Part shown: piece by piece, positions 7,988-16,212 of the stretch
How the letters are laid out: every line of letters begins with the position of its first letter
Numbering within the stretch: the first letter of the stretch is position 1
Origin: an uncultured Eubacteriales bacterium
GTDB lineage: Bacteria > Bacillota > Clostridia > HGM11514
Length of the DNA: 64,000 nucleotides
Reading direction: 5' to 3'
NCBI GenBank assembly: GCA_902492655.1
Contig: CABUMF010000006.1
Coordinates: forward strand, 7,938 to 71,937
Position numbers and translations under genes: made by a program
The notes under the pieces: generated by a model
What the model was told of the DNA's origin: nothing
Databases searched by the model: none
What the model saw: only the letters and a program-made list of their open reading frames with translations

Positions 7988-9058
7988 CTAATCACCGAAC
8001 GAAATGCCTATTGCCTTAGCCTCCTTAATCACCGAGGCTTCAGCATTGACTGTTTTTAATTTGCCCGCAACCTCACTTAAGGGAACGCTCTTTATTTCAC
8101 CGTTAACCATTGCAACCATATTTCCGTATTTGCCTTTTATAATTAAGTCTGCTGCTGCGGCACCGAACCTTGTTGATATTACTCTGTCGTAAGGGCAGGG
8201 GGCGCCGCCTCGCTGAGTGTGCCCCGGAACGGCTATGCGGATTTCCTTACCGGTTTTTTCTTTGATTTTATCTGCAATTTCATAGGCAACCGAAGGATAT
8301 TTCGATGTCTTGATTTTTTGCTTGTATTCTTTTTTGGACATAGCCGCATCTTCTTTGGATATTGCACCTTCTGCCACTGCAAGAATTGTAAATCTTTTTC
8401 CTGCCTTATCTCTTTTTTTGATTGATTCAACCACCTTATCCAAATCATAAGGTATCTCCGGTATAAGAATAATATCCGCACCTCCGGCAATTCCGGCGTG
8501 CAATGTCAAATGCCCTACTTTGTGTCCCATAACTTCAACAATAAATACTCTTCCGTGGGATGCGGCAGTTGTGTGAATACAGTCAATGGCATTGGTTGCA
8601 ATATCAACGGCACTCTGAAATCCGAAAGTAATATCCGTACCCCAAATATCATTATCTATAGTCTTTGGAAGTGTCACAATATTTAACCCTTCGCTGCTCA
8701 GCAGGTTTGCGGTTTTATGGCTACCGTTACCTCCTAAAACAACCAAACAATCCAGATTAAGATTTTCATAGTTCATTTTCATGGCTTTGACCTTGTCCAG
8801 ACCGTTTTCGTCGGGCACATTCATTTTTTTAAATGGTTGTCTGGATGTACCCAAAACAGTTCCGCCCTGTGTCAGAATACCGGAAAACTCCGAGAGGTCG
8901 ACCGCATGATAATTATTGTATATCAATCCCTTATAACCGTCCTCAAACCCTATAATTTCAATGTCGTTGCTGTTTTCATACAGAGCTTTTACTACCCCTC
9001 GCATTGCTGCGTTCAACGCCTGACAATCTCCGCCGCTTGTTAATAATCCTATTTTCAT
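7988..9058 (-). CDS. pfkA: 6-phosphofructokinase (GGNG subtype)
   Basis: This 356-residue enzyme should phosphorylate fructose 6-phosphate in glycolysis. PFK motifs are present: TSGGDCQALNAAMRG at 8-22, PKTIDNDIWGTD at about 131-142 with the catalytic Asp pair, EVMGHKVG, and PGHTQRGG. At residues 109-113 it reads GGNGS where the classic ATP enzyme has GGDGS (E. coli Asp103), so the Mg2+/phosphoryl-donor site differs. I recall Clostridia having a subfamily with GGNG, so this need not mean loss of function, but the donor (ATP or PPi) is uncertain. It lies 18 bases downstream of polyphosphate kinase with an AGAGAGG site. Confidence 0.88.
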   Translation of the reverse strand: MKIGLLTSGGDCQALNAAMRGVVKALYENSNDIEIIGFEDGYKGLIYNNYHAVDLSEFSGILTQGGTVLGTSRQPFKKMNVPDENGLDKVKAMKMNYENLNLDCLVVLGGNGSHKTANLLSSEGLNIVTLPKTIDNDIWGTDITFGFQSAVDIATNAIDCIHTTAASHGRVFIVEVMGHKVGHLTLHAGIAGGADIILIPEIPYDLDKVVESIKKRDKAGKRFTILAVAEGAISKEDAAMSKKEYKQKIKTSKYPSVAYEIADKIKEKTGKEIRIAVPGHTQRGGAPCPYDRVISTRFGAAAADLIIKGKYGNMVAMVNGEIKSVPLSEVAGKLKTVNAEASVIKEAKAIGISFGD

Positions 9059-9076
9059 TTTTATCTACCTCTCTTT

Positions 9077-11131
9077 TTATCCGTTTATTTCAGCATCGTA
9101 TGCTTCCTGATAGAATACTTCCTGTGAATTTATTTTTTCTCCATTCGTTACAATATCAGAATAAGTGCCGTCCGGTAACATTTTTTTGCCTTTTACATTA
9201 TCGCTTAAAGCAATATCGAATATATGACGGATTCGGTTTCGTACATTCTCATCATAAATGGGTGCGGCAACTTCAACTCGTCTTATTGTATTTCTTGTCA
9301 TAAAATCTGCGGAGGATATGTATATTTTTTCCTCCTTACCTGTTCCAAAACGATATATACGAGAATGCTCTAAAAATCTGCCCACTATACTTATGACATT
9401 GATATTGTCCGTTACGCCTTTAATCCCCGGTTTAAGGCAGCAAATCCCCCTTACAATCAAATCAATATGAACCCCCGCCTTCGATGCCTCTATAAGCTTG
9501 TCTATAATATCCTTATCGGTGAGGGAATTGATCTTGATTCCGATATATGCGCTCTGCCTATTTGATGATTTGACTATTTCGTTGTCTATCATTTCTATAA
9601 TCTTGTTTTGCATCATTTTAGGAGCAACAAGCAAATGATTTGTCTCTTCTATCGTTTCACCGAGCATCAATGCATTGAACACCTTCGCAATTTCCGCACC
9701 GAGCTCCTGATTTGCTGTAAGCAATGAAAGGTCAGTGTATTGTTTTGATGTTTTTTCGTTGTAGTTGCCCGTGCCTATCTGTGCAATATAGGAGAATCCT
9801 TCGTCTGTACTCTTTGTTATAAGACACAGCTTGGAATGAACCTTATATTTTCCTAAACCGTATATAATCCGACATCCTGCATCCTCTAACATTCTTGAAA
9901 CTTCTATGTTGTTTTCTTCGTCAAACCTCGCGCGGAGCTCAACCATTACAAGAACTTCTTTCCCGTTTTCGGCGGCCTCGATCAAAGTTTCAATAATTTT
10001 ACTCCGTTCCGCCACACGATATAAAGTCAGCTTGATGGATACCACACTTTCGTCCTCTGCAGCCTCATGAAGCATTGCAAGGAAGGGCTTTATGCTTTCA
10101 AATGGATACGAAAGTAATACATCCTTTTTCTCAACCTGGCTTATTATGCTTTCTTTAAGATTAAGTTTAGGGGTTGTTCTCGGAGTGCGCTTTTTAAAAA
10201 ATAAATCTGTTTTTTCTCTTAAATAGTTTTGCAGTAAAAATCCGAAAGACAAATCCAACGGTGTGCCTGATTTTATAATGTGCTTTTCCGATACACCGAT
10301 ATACTTTGCTATTTCGGATTTCATCTTATCATTTATATCACGGGTAATCTCAATTCTCACGGGATTTAATCTTGTCCGCTTTTTTATAAGCTTACCCATT
10401 ATATCTCTGTAGTCAAGATTGTCATCACTGAAATTCTCGGTATCAATATCAGCATTTCGGGTTACTCTTATAACTGTTTTTTCGCTTACTGTATGCCTTG
10501 AGAATAATTTGTACACAAAATGCAAAATAAGCTCCTCGCACAGCATAAAGGTACCGGGACGGGTCGGAATTTCAATAAGTCTTTTAAATACGCTGTTCTC
10601 GCAAGCCACAACTCCTGTTTTGTTTTTGCCTTTAGCAGTTTTCAGTAGCACTATGGCATAGAGAGTTTTATTATTAAAGAACGGGAAGGGCTGTTGCTTG
10701 CTTATAATCATAGGAGAGAGGAAGGGTGCTATATGGTGATTGAAATATTTTTCCAAACCTTCACCTTCATCCTTGGAAAGCTTATTAAAGTTAATAAGCC
10801 TTATTCCTTGCGGCTCAAGCTCGCCCATAAGCTGCTCATATATGCGGGCTTTTTTTACTTCCAATTCCTTGGTTCTTTTTAAAATTGCATTTATTTGCTG
10901 TCTGGGGGTCATACCCGTTTTGTTTTCTTTTTCGTCTTTATTAATTTTTTCCCTGTCTGTAAGAGAACCTACTCTGACCATATAAAATTCATCTAAATTA
11001 GACTGATAAATAGCAGTAAATGATAGTCTTTCCGCAAGAGGCACATCCGGGTTTCCGGCTTCGTCCAAAACACGCTCATTAAACTTGAGCCATGACAGCT
11101 CTCTGTTTACATAATATGTTTCGTTCTTCAT
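9077..11131 (-). CDS. ppk1: polyphosphate kinase 1
   Basis: This 684-residue protein transfers the gamma-phosphate of ATP to a growing polyphosphate chain, reversibly, with an autophosphorylated His. It has the PPK1 order: N-terminal helical domain opening YVNRELSWLKFNERVLDEA, a head domain, then two phospholipase-D-like C-terminal domains. KVHSKLCLI holds the likely catalytic His, and RFLEHSRIYRFG is a second conserved block. ATG 11131 is preceded by AAAGGTGAT eight bases away; the longer frame to 11212 lacks a site. The phosphofructokinase gene follows in the same operon, linking phosphate storage to glycolytic phosphoryl supply. Confidence 0.95.
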   Translation of the reverse strand: MKNETYYVNRELSWLKFNERVLDEAGNPDVPLAERLSFTAIYQSNLDEFYMVRVGSLTDREKINKDEKENKTGMTPRQQINAILKRTKELEVKKARIYEQLMGELEPQGIRLINFNKLSKDEGEGLEKYFNHHIAPFLSPMIISKQQPFPFFNNKTLYAIVLLKTAKGKNKTGVVACENSVFKRLIEIPTRPGTFMLCEELILHFVYKLFSRHTVSEKTVIRVTRNADIDTENFSDDNLDYRDIMGKLIKKRTRLNPVRIEITRDINDKMKSEIAKYIGVSEKHIIKSGTPLDLSFGFLLQNYLREKTDLFFKKRTPRTTPKLNLKESIISQVEKKDVLLSYPFESIKPFLAMLHEAAEDESVVSIKLTLYRVAERSKIIETLIEAAENGKEVLVMVELRARFDEENNIEVSRMLEDAGCRIIYGLGKYKVHSKLCLITKSTDEGFSYIAQIGTGNYNEKTSKQYTDLSLLTANQELGAEIAKVFNALMLGETIEETNHLLVAPKMMQNKIIEMIDNEIVKSSNRQSAYIGIKINSLTDKDIIDKLIEASKAGVHIDLIVRGICCLKPGIKGVTDNINVISIVGRFLEHSRIYRFGTGKEEKIYISSADFMTRNTIRRVEVAAPIYDENVRNRIRHIFDIALSDNVKGKKMLPDGTYSDIVTNGEKINSQEVFYQEAYDAEING

Positions 11132-11317
11132 TTCAACATCACCTTTCTTTTTTATTCCGGTTTTTGTCGTTTGTTTTTCTTTCAATATGTATCTTAACCA
11201 TTGCATTATCATAATTAACCTCTCGGTATTATTAAAAGTATATAAATTATGAAATAAATACCTCTTATACTATGCTTGCCAATATTTCATCAGGATATGC
11301 CTGTATTCTTTTTAATA

Positions 11318-11637
11318 TGGAAGGTCAATGCCTACATTATTAATTATACTTTGTATGATGCGGGAACAACTATGAACGATGTAAATCCGGATTATGTCAT
11401 AGTGGGGGGAAGGGAAAGCCATTCTCTCGATACTCTGCAGAAGCAGTAATTGTAGGTGACAGAATGGATACGGATGTTATTTCCGGAATGGAGTGCGGAA
11501 TGGCTACGGTACTTGTTTTATCCGGCGTTTCCTACCAAAAAACCATTTCTGATTTTTCTTATCGTCCAACTATGGTTCTGAACGGGGTTGGCGATATTGT
11601 AGAATTTGCAAAGAACCAAAAAACAAAAAAAATCTGA
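11318..11637 (+). pseudogene. remnant of a NagD/HAD-IIA-type phosphatase gene
   Basis: Two fragments of one HAD-IIA phosphatase are joined. In one frame, 11354-11402 reads YDAGTTMNDVNPDYVIVG, typical of the cap-proximal middle of NagD-like proteins. From 11413 another frame reads GKPFSRYSAEAVIVGDRMDT and continues through VISGMECGMATVLVLSGVS to TGA at 11635-11637, the conserved C-terminal motif III region. The N-terminal third, including the catalytic DxD, and the middle cap are missing, and the frames do not match across ~11402-11413. No start codon or ribosome-binding site serves it. It is a decayed gene, not a small ORF. Confidence 0.85.
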
Positions 11638-11657
11638 GAGGAAAAGCTTCCTCTCAG
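11622..11657 (-). terminator. terminator of the GH/transporter operon
   Basis: CTGAGAGGAA (11634-11643) and TTCCTCTCAG (11648-11657) form a 10-bp stem with a 4-base loop. On the minus strand it is followed by a long T-run (A-rich 11622-11632 on +). It overlaps the end of the phosphatase remnant. Confidence 0.88.
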
Positions 11658-11724
11658 AATTAAACCATGAAATAATCCAAAGTCGCATTTTTAGCGGCTT
11701 TTATTTACGGAAAAAAACAACTTA

Positions 11725-12603
11725 TTATATGCACAGGAGCAATATGCTTACTATACCGATAATTACTCCTATTAACTGCTTGATTGTAAGCTTTTCTTTA
11801 AAAAACAACCTGCCTACCATAACAGAAAGTATCGAAGTTGCGCAGTTATAGGTTGAATAAAGCATTGTTCCGTGTATAACGGAGTTGGAATATGTGTATA
11901 TGCACTGAAAAATCCCCAATATTATTCCGGCGCAAGCACCTGAAATATACATTTTTCCGGTGAGTTTTGACCTGTAGTGGTTTTTTGAAAGCCTCATCGA
12001 CAATAAAATAACTGCCGAAATAATGCTTGCGCTGATATATGCTATTGCAACGAATTCAAAAATCTCAAGCTTCGGTGAGGTTATTGAGTAAACTTTTTGA
12101 TTTACAGAGCAAAAACCGTTGCTCAAAAAAACAATAACCATTAATACAGCCCACAAGATGTTGTCAGATTTTTTACCGCCTGTACTGTTATTGACTTTTG
12201 CACTTATCATTACAAGAGATACAAGAGTTAGCGCAATACCGGCTGTTTTTGACAGGCCGAGAGGATCGCCGAACACCAGATATGAAAACGCTATGGGGAT
12301 AAGCATACTGAAATTATTTATAATTACGGTCAGCGTCATTTTACCCTTTGAAAATGCACAAACATAAAAGAATTGAAAAATAACGCTTAAAACACCCATA
12401 ATTATACCTTGTAAAAGCGTTTGCCTATGAATGGATCCGCTTAATAAAAACGGTGAGAATACCAACGCCGCCATTGAGAACATCAGCATATTATAATAAA
12501 TGCTGTCAAACAGAGTTTTGTCTGATTTCTTTGAAAAATCTGATTGCAGAGTGATTTTTGCAACTGCCAATATACACATTAACGGTATTAATAAATACTT
12601 CAA
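11725..12603 (-). CDS. DMT-superfamily (EamA-like) membrane transporter
   Basis: This protein of about 292 residues has ten hydrophobic segments in two repeats, the drug/metabolite transporter layout. The second repeat holds the typical YSTYNCATSILSVMVGRLFF followed by KEKLTIKQLIGVIIGI. The start is TTG 12603, with GGAGG inside the last codons of the upstream hydrolase gene, which stops at 12605; translation is therefore coupled. Co-transcription with a sugar hydrolase suggests a sugar or sugar-derived substrate, but direction and substrate are unknown. Confidence 0.8.
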   Translation of the reverse strand: MKYLLIPLMCILAVAKITLQSDFSKKSDKTLFDSIYYNMLMFSMAALVFSPFLLSGSIHRQTLLQGIIMGVLSVIFQFFYVCAFSKGKMTLTVIINNFSMLIPIAFSYLVFGDPLGLSKTAGIALTLVSLVMISAKVNNSTGGKKSDNILWAVLMVIVFLSNGFCSVNQKVYSITSPKLEIFEFVAIAYISASIISAVILLSMRLSKNHYRSKLTGKMYISGACAGIILGIFQCIYTYSNSVIHGTMLYSTYNCATSILSVMVGRLFFKEKLTIKQLIGVIIGIVSILLLCI

Positions 12604-12604
12604 G

Positions 12605-14281
12605 CTAAATTTCCTCCATTATAAAATCCTTTGGTAAAACGGTTATGCCGTCTGTCACACGAGGCTCATTTGAAAAATTAGCCGTTATTCTGTATTTATT
12701 TCCGAAAACAGTGCGTTGAAGCATATAATCATCACTTAAAATCTTAAAATCAGTCATAGGCAGAAGTGCGGTTTTTTCATGAACAGCAGTAATCGTTTTA
12801 TAGCTTTTAAGTATAGCCTGTTTCAGCTTATTGTAATTTCCTTCTTTAAATGAGTAAAGCGGAGGACAACCGTAAAGACAGGCAAACAGCGTTTTATCCT
12901 TTATAATGTCCAATGACATTGCTGTAGAATCTCCCCAATAAGGGAATGTTAACAGACAATCATGGTATGTCAGCTGCCACAACGGAATACGGCGCTTGGG
13001 ATTAAGCATATTCTTTTTTATGTGTTCACATTGTTCATCCGTGTAAACATTGGCATGATTTCTGCCGGAATCGTTATTTCTGTAATATACCGGACTGTGA
13101 AATCCTTCGGAGTAAGCAACATGGTCAATGATTTTATCAAAGCCTTCTTCCGTTCCGACAATGAGTCCCATATTCTCCAGTGCTTCAAAAGCTTCGTTTT
13201 TGACGGTGATTGATTCCTCTTTGGTCAGAGGATGCTCTTTGCTGAAACATTCATTGACAGACCCTCCGAATACATCTATAAAACGGCCCCTGTAGTAAGG
13301 ATATTTTTTAAGTATTTGCGGGATTTCCTCTTGCATACGCAACTTTGCGCAAGCAGGACACATGGTATTTTGATTGTGCATTTTTCCGTCAAACCCCTTC
13401 AATGCCCATGCCGGTGCGAGTTCTCCTTCCTTGTTAATAATAACACCTTCGGGGTAATCCTTCATTCTTCTTGCGGTGTAGTCGCAGTTTTTTACTCTGT
13501 TGTTCGGGACTATGTCAAGAAGCTCGGGATTTAAAATATCGTTGTAATTATCATATTGAGTAGACAAGAACCCGTAATTTTTATAAAGGGGCTCTGAAAG
13601 GCATGAATCTGCTTCAAAAAAGAGCCCGAACAGTGCTTTTGAAACACCGTTTTTATGCAAATCTCCGGCTATTTCCAAAAGCTTTTCTCCGGATGCCGGT
13701 GAAGCCGAAACATCATGTTCGCTGTACATAACATCATTGTAATTATCGTTCCAAATCCAAAAAATCGCACCGCCGACAAGGGTTTCGATATTTTTGATTT
13801 TATTGATTTTATCCGATAGAGTTCGGCAGCCGGGATTGTAATTTTCACGATACCATTTGCACGCCTCCGGCAATGTATTAAATATTTTGTAGCTCACCGT
13901 GGACTTTTTATTGCACGAGATAAAAAGATTATATATCCCGTCAACCTTTTTTACGACATATTCCGAGTTAACCGGATCATTCGGGCAAATCGCAAGAAAG
14001 CTTTTGTTTCGTTCAAGAAGTATCATTGACAATGAGGCGTTATGACCGCTGCAAAAATTCCAACCTATTTTTTCACAGGAAAACTCTCCGGATTCGTAAT
14101 ACTCCTCAACATTTATCGCTATTCCTTCTCCTACGGGGAGAATAAGCCTGTCACCGCGTAAAATTACGGGAGTCGGAACGGCATTTTCGACCTCGACAGT
14201 AAAAACTCCGTCATTTTCCGAAATGGATTTTTCTGTTATAAATTCAAATTCAACATTTTCATTTTTAATTGTAAAGCTCAT
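12605..14281 (-). CDS. glycoside hydrolase, probably GH101/GH129-related
   Basis: This protein of about 558 residues has an N-terminal beta domain (to ~150) and a catalytic TIM-barrel region. RGRFIDVFGGS and, about 42 residues later, VGTEEGFD supply an Asp and a Glu placed like the nucleophile and acid/base of GH101/GH129 alpha-N-acetylgalactosaminidases; LWQLTYHDCLLTFPYWGDS lies further on. The family call is my recollection of the fold pattern, not a search result. There is no signal peptide, so it is intracellular. ATG 14281 has AGGAGGTG six bases upstream; the longer frame to 14383 runs through the promoter. It is likely induced by the divergent AraC regulator. Confidence 0.65.
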   Translation of the reverse strand: MSFTIKNENVEFEFITEKSISENDGVFTVEVENAVPTPVILRGDRLILPVGEGIAINVEEYYESGEFSCEKIGWNFCSGHNASLSMILLERNKSFLAICPNDPVNSEYVVKKVDGIYNLFISCNKKSTVSYKIFNTLPEACKWYRENYNPGCRTLSDKINKIKNIETLVGGAIFWIWNDNYNDVMYSEHDVSASPASGEKLLEIAGDLHKNGVSKALFGLFFEADSCLSEPLYKNYGFLSTQYDNYNDILNPELLDIVPNNRVKNCDYTARRMKDYPEGVIINKEGELAPAWALKGFDGKMHNQNTMCPACAKLRMQEEIPQILKKYPYYRGRFIDVFGGSVNECFSKEHPLTKEESITVKNEAFEALENMGLIVGTEEGFDKIIDHVAYSEGFHSPVYYRNNDSGRNHANVYTDEQCEHIKKNMLNPKRRIPLWQLTYHDCLLTFPYWGDSTAMSLDIIKDKTLFACLYGCPPLYSFKEGNYNKLKQAILKSYKTITAVHEKTALLPMTDFKILSDDYMLQRTVFGNKYRITANFSNEPRVTDGITVLPKDFIMEEI

Positions 14282-14300
14282 GCTTACACCTCCTCTGACC

Positions 14301-14329
14301 ATTATAAAACAAATGAATAATATTTGCAA
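14301..14329 (-). promoter_or_regulatory. promoter of the GH/transporter operon
   Basis: On the minus strand, TTGCAA (14329-14324) and TATAAT (14306-14301) are 17 bases apart, about 20 bases upstream of the start codon. The -35 box abuts the proximal ATGGAC repeat. Confidence 0.7.
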
Positions 14330-14355
14330 TGGACTTTTTAGAAAATAATATGGAC
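14329..14355. repeat. 21-bp-spaced direct repeats, candidate AraC-type operator
   Basis: ATGGAC occurs at 14329-14334 and 14350-14355, exactly 21 bp apart, between the divergent hydrolase and AraC genes. The proximal copy touches the hydrolase -35 box; the distal copy overlaps the AraC -35 box. The repeat is only 6 bp, so position and spacing carry most of the weight. Confidence 0.5.
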
Positions 14356-14379
14356 AAATTTGACATATTGTGTTATAAT
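14351..14379 (+). promoter_or_regulatory. promoter of the second AraC gene
   Basis: TGGACA (14351-14356) and TATAAT (14374-14379) are separated by 17 bases. Transcription would start near 14386, leaving a very short leader before ATG 14396. Confidence 0.6.
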
Positions 14380-14395
14380 ACATATGGGTGATAAT

Positions 14396-15199
14396 ATGGC
14401 TGACAATACATTATTTGAAAAACATACGGAGCCGCTTTCTGATTCCTTGGGAATGTTCTATTGCGGAAAAAGAATTAAAACCAAAAATCATGTTTACGGG
14501 CCTGAAATTCGTTCTCATTATCTTATAGTTTTTGTCAATGAAGGCAATGCCGTACTTAAATCAACAGGTAAAGATATTCCGATAAGGAAAGACAATATCC
14601 TCGTTATGTTTCCCGGGGAAAGGGTTTATTACCGTGCGCTTTCGGATTGGAGCATACAGTGGATTGGAGTTGACGGAAGGGCAGACAAGGTGTTTCATAA
14701 AATCGGAGTGACAAAGAAAAATCCGGTGTTTAGCCCGAATAACCCAAAAGAAATATCGAGAATACTTTCGGAAATATACGAAACTCAATGTGAGGGCTCG
14801 ATGTTCGCTAAATATAAAGTACAGTCATTGCTGTATGATTTTTTTGCAGAGCTTGTTATTTGCGAAAACACAAAAAGAATATATGATCCTATTTCTCGTG
14901 CAATACGCACAATCGAATACAATTACAACAATAAAATAACGGTGCAGGGGCTTGCGGAGTCATTTTATTTGGATGAAGCCTATTTTTCAAGACTTTTTAA
15001 AGAAAAAACGGGTATGTCGCCAAAACAGTATCTTTTGAATGTGCGTATTAATCGGGCTAAGGAGTTGCTTTCCGCCACTGATTATCCCATAAGAGAAATT
15101 TCTGCGGCTACGGGTTTTTCAGATCCTCTCTATTTTTCAAAGCTTTTTTTCAAAAGGGAGGGCATTTCTCCGTCAAATTACAGAAAAGGAATATGGTGA
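14396..15199 (+). CDS. AraC-family transcriptional regulator
   Basis: This protein of about 267 residues has an N-terminal cupin-like sensor (for example NHVYGPEIRSHYLIVFVNEG) and C-terminal double helix-turn-helix with GMSPKQYLLNVRINRAKELL and GFSDPLYFSKLFFKREGISP, the AraC signature. I prefer ATG 14396 (MADNT), with GGGTGAT upstream; ATG 14384 lies at the predicted transcription start. It diverges from the GH/transporter operon and probably activates it, inferred from the 21-bp-spaced repeats next to that operon's -35 box. The shared promoter region also allows autoregulation. Confidence 0.88.
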   Translation: MADNTLFEKHTEPLSDSLGMFYCGKRIKTKNHVYGPEIRSHYLIVFVNEGNAVLKSTGKDIPIRKDNILVMFPGERVYYRALSDWSIQWIGVDGRADKVFHKIGVTKKNPVFSPNNPKEISRILSEIYETQCEGSMFAKYKVQSLLYDFFAELVICENTKRIYDPISRAIRTIEYNYNNKITVQGLAESFYLDEAYFSRLFKEKTGMSPKQYLLNVRINRAKELLSATDYPIREISAATGFSDPLYFSKLFFKREGISPSNYRKGIW

Positions 15200-15339
15200 T
15201 TATGACTAAAGAAGGCACAGCACTGTCTTGACAGCAGTCTGAAGTTAGTATTTTTTGCTGCTTTAATTTTTTGGATTTTCAAAAATGTTTCAAAAATATT
15301 ATTTTTTTGTTAGAATTACAATTTTTTTAAAAATAACCG

Positions 15340-15368
15340 TAGACAAAAACGAAATTTAAAGTTATAAT
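15340..15368 (+). promoter_or_regulatory. promoter of the minD operon
   Basis: TAGACA (15340-15345) and TATAAT (15363-15368) are 17 bases apart, 31 bases before the minD start. The rest of the 200-base gap upstream holds nothing I can identify. Confidence 0.7.
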
Positions 15369-15399
15369 ATAATCAGTATTATATAATTGGGGGCAGACT

Positions 15400-16194
15400 A
15401 TGGGCGAGGTTATTGTAATCACCTCCGGAAAAGGCGGAGTGGGTAAGACGACCGCTGCGGCAAATATCGGTGCAACACTTGCAAAAAACGGAAGAAAAAC
15501 AGTAATCATTGATATGGATCTCGGTCTGCGTAAGCTTGATATTGCAATCGGAATTGCGGACAAGGTTGTTTATAATGTGGTTGATGTCATAAAAAATCGG
15601 TGTTCACTGCCTGATGCACTGATTAAGGATTCTCGTTTTGGTGAGTTGTATATTCTTCCTGCTTCTCAAAGTGAAAACAAGCTTGCTGTTTCTCCCGATG
15701 AAATGAAAGCTTTATGCAGGGAACTTTCATCTTTGTTCGATTATGTTATTATAGACTCACCCGCAGGCGTTGAGAGAGGATTTGAAAACTCGGTTGTCGG
15801 TGCCGATTCGGCTATTATAGTTGTTGTACCCGAGCCGGCTTCACTTCGTGACGCGGACAGGATTGCCGATATTCTTAATGATGAATATGACATTCGTAAG
15901 ATTAAGGTTCTCATCAACAGATACAGACCACTTCTTGCCGAAAGGGGAGTTACCCCTAAAATTGATGCCATTATTTCCATTCTCAGAGTCGGCATAATCG
16001 GTGTTGTTGCCGAGGATGACTCGGTAATAACCGCTGCTGCAAATAGCAGACCTGTTATTTCAGAACCGCAGTCCATCGCCGCCAGATGCTTTATGAACAC
16101 CGCAAGGCGAATTGCGGGAGCTGACATACCCCTTGAAAAATTTCAAAATGATGGGTTGCTTAAAAGAATAATCAAGGCAATCCATAAACAATAA
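15400..16194 (+). CDS. minD: septum-site-determining ATPase MinD
   Basis: This 264-residue ParA/MinD ATPase positions the division septum by placing MinC at the membrane. The deviant Walker A GKGGVGKTT is at 10-18, the DMDLGLRKLD block near 38-47, and the Walker B region DYVIIDSPAGVE near 114. The C-terminal GLLKRIIKAIHKQ is an amphipathic membrane-targeting helix, which separates MinD from soluble ParA relatives. In many Clostridia minC, minD, minE, rodA and mgsA are clustered; here only minD and the mgsA-like gene remain together, so MinC and MinE must be elsewhere or absent. Confidence 0.93.
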   Translation: MGEVIVITSGKGGVGKTTAAANIGATLAKNGRKTVIIDMDLGLRKLDIAIGIADKVVYNVVDVIKNRCSLPDALIKDSRFGELYILPASQSENKLAVSPDEMKALCRELSSLFDYVIIDSPAGVERGFENSVVGADSAIIVVVPEPASLRDADRIADILNDEYDIRKIKVLINRYRPLLAERGVTPKIDAIISILRVGIIGVVAEDDSVITAAANSRPVISEPQSIAARCFMNTARRIAGADIPLEKFQNDGLLKRIIKAIHKQ

Positions 16195-16212
16195 AGTTAG
16201 GAGTTTTGCGTT

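Noticed and set aside
15200..15399. Small RNA or gene in the 200-base gap before minD
   Set aside because: A/T-rich sequence with a short CTGTC/GACAG palindrome but no convincing hairpin, start site or coding frame apart from the minD promoter.
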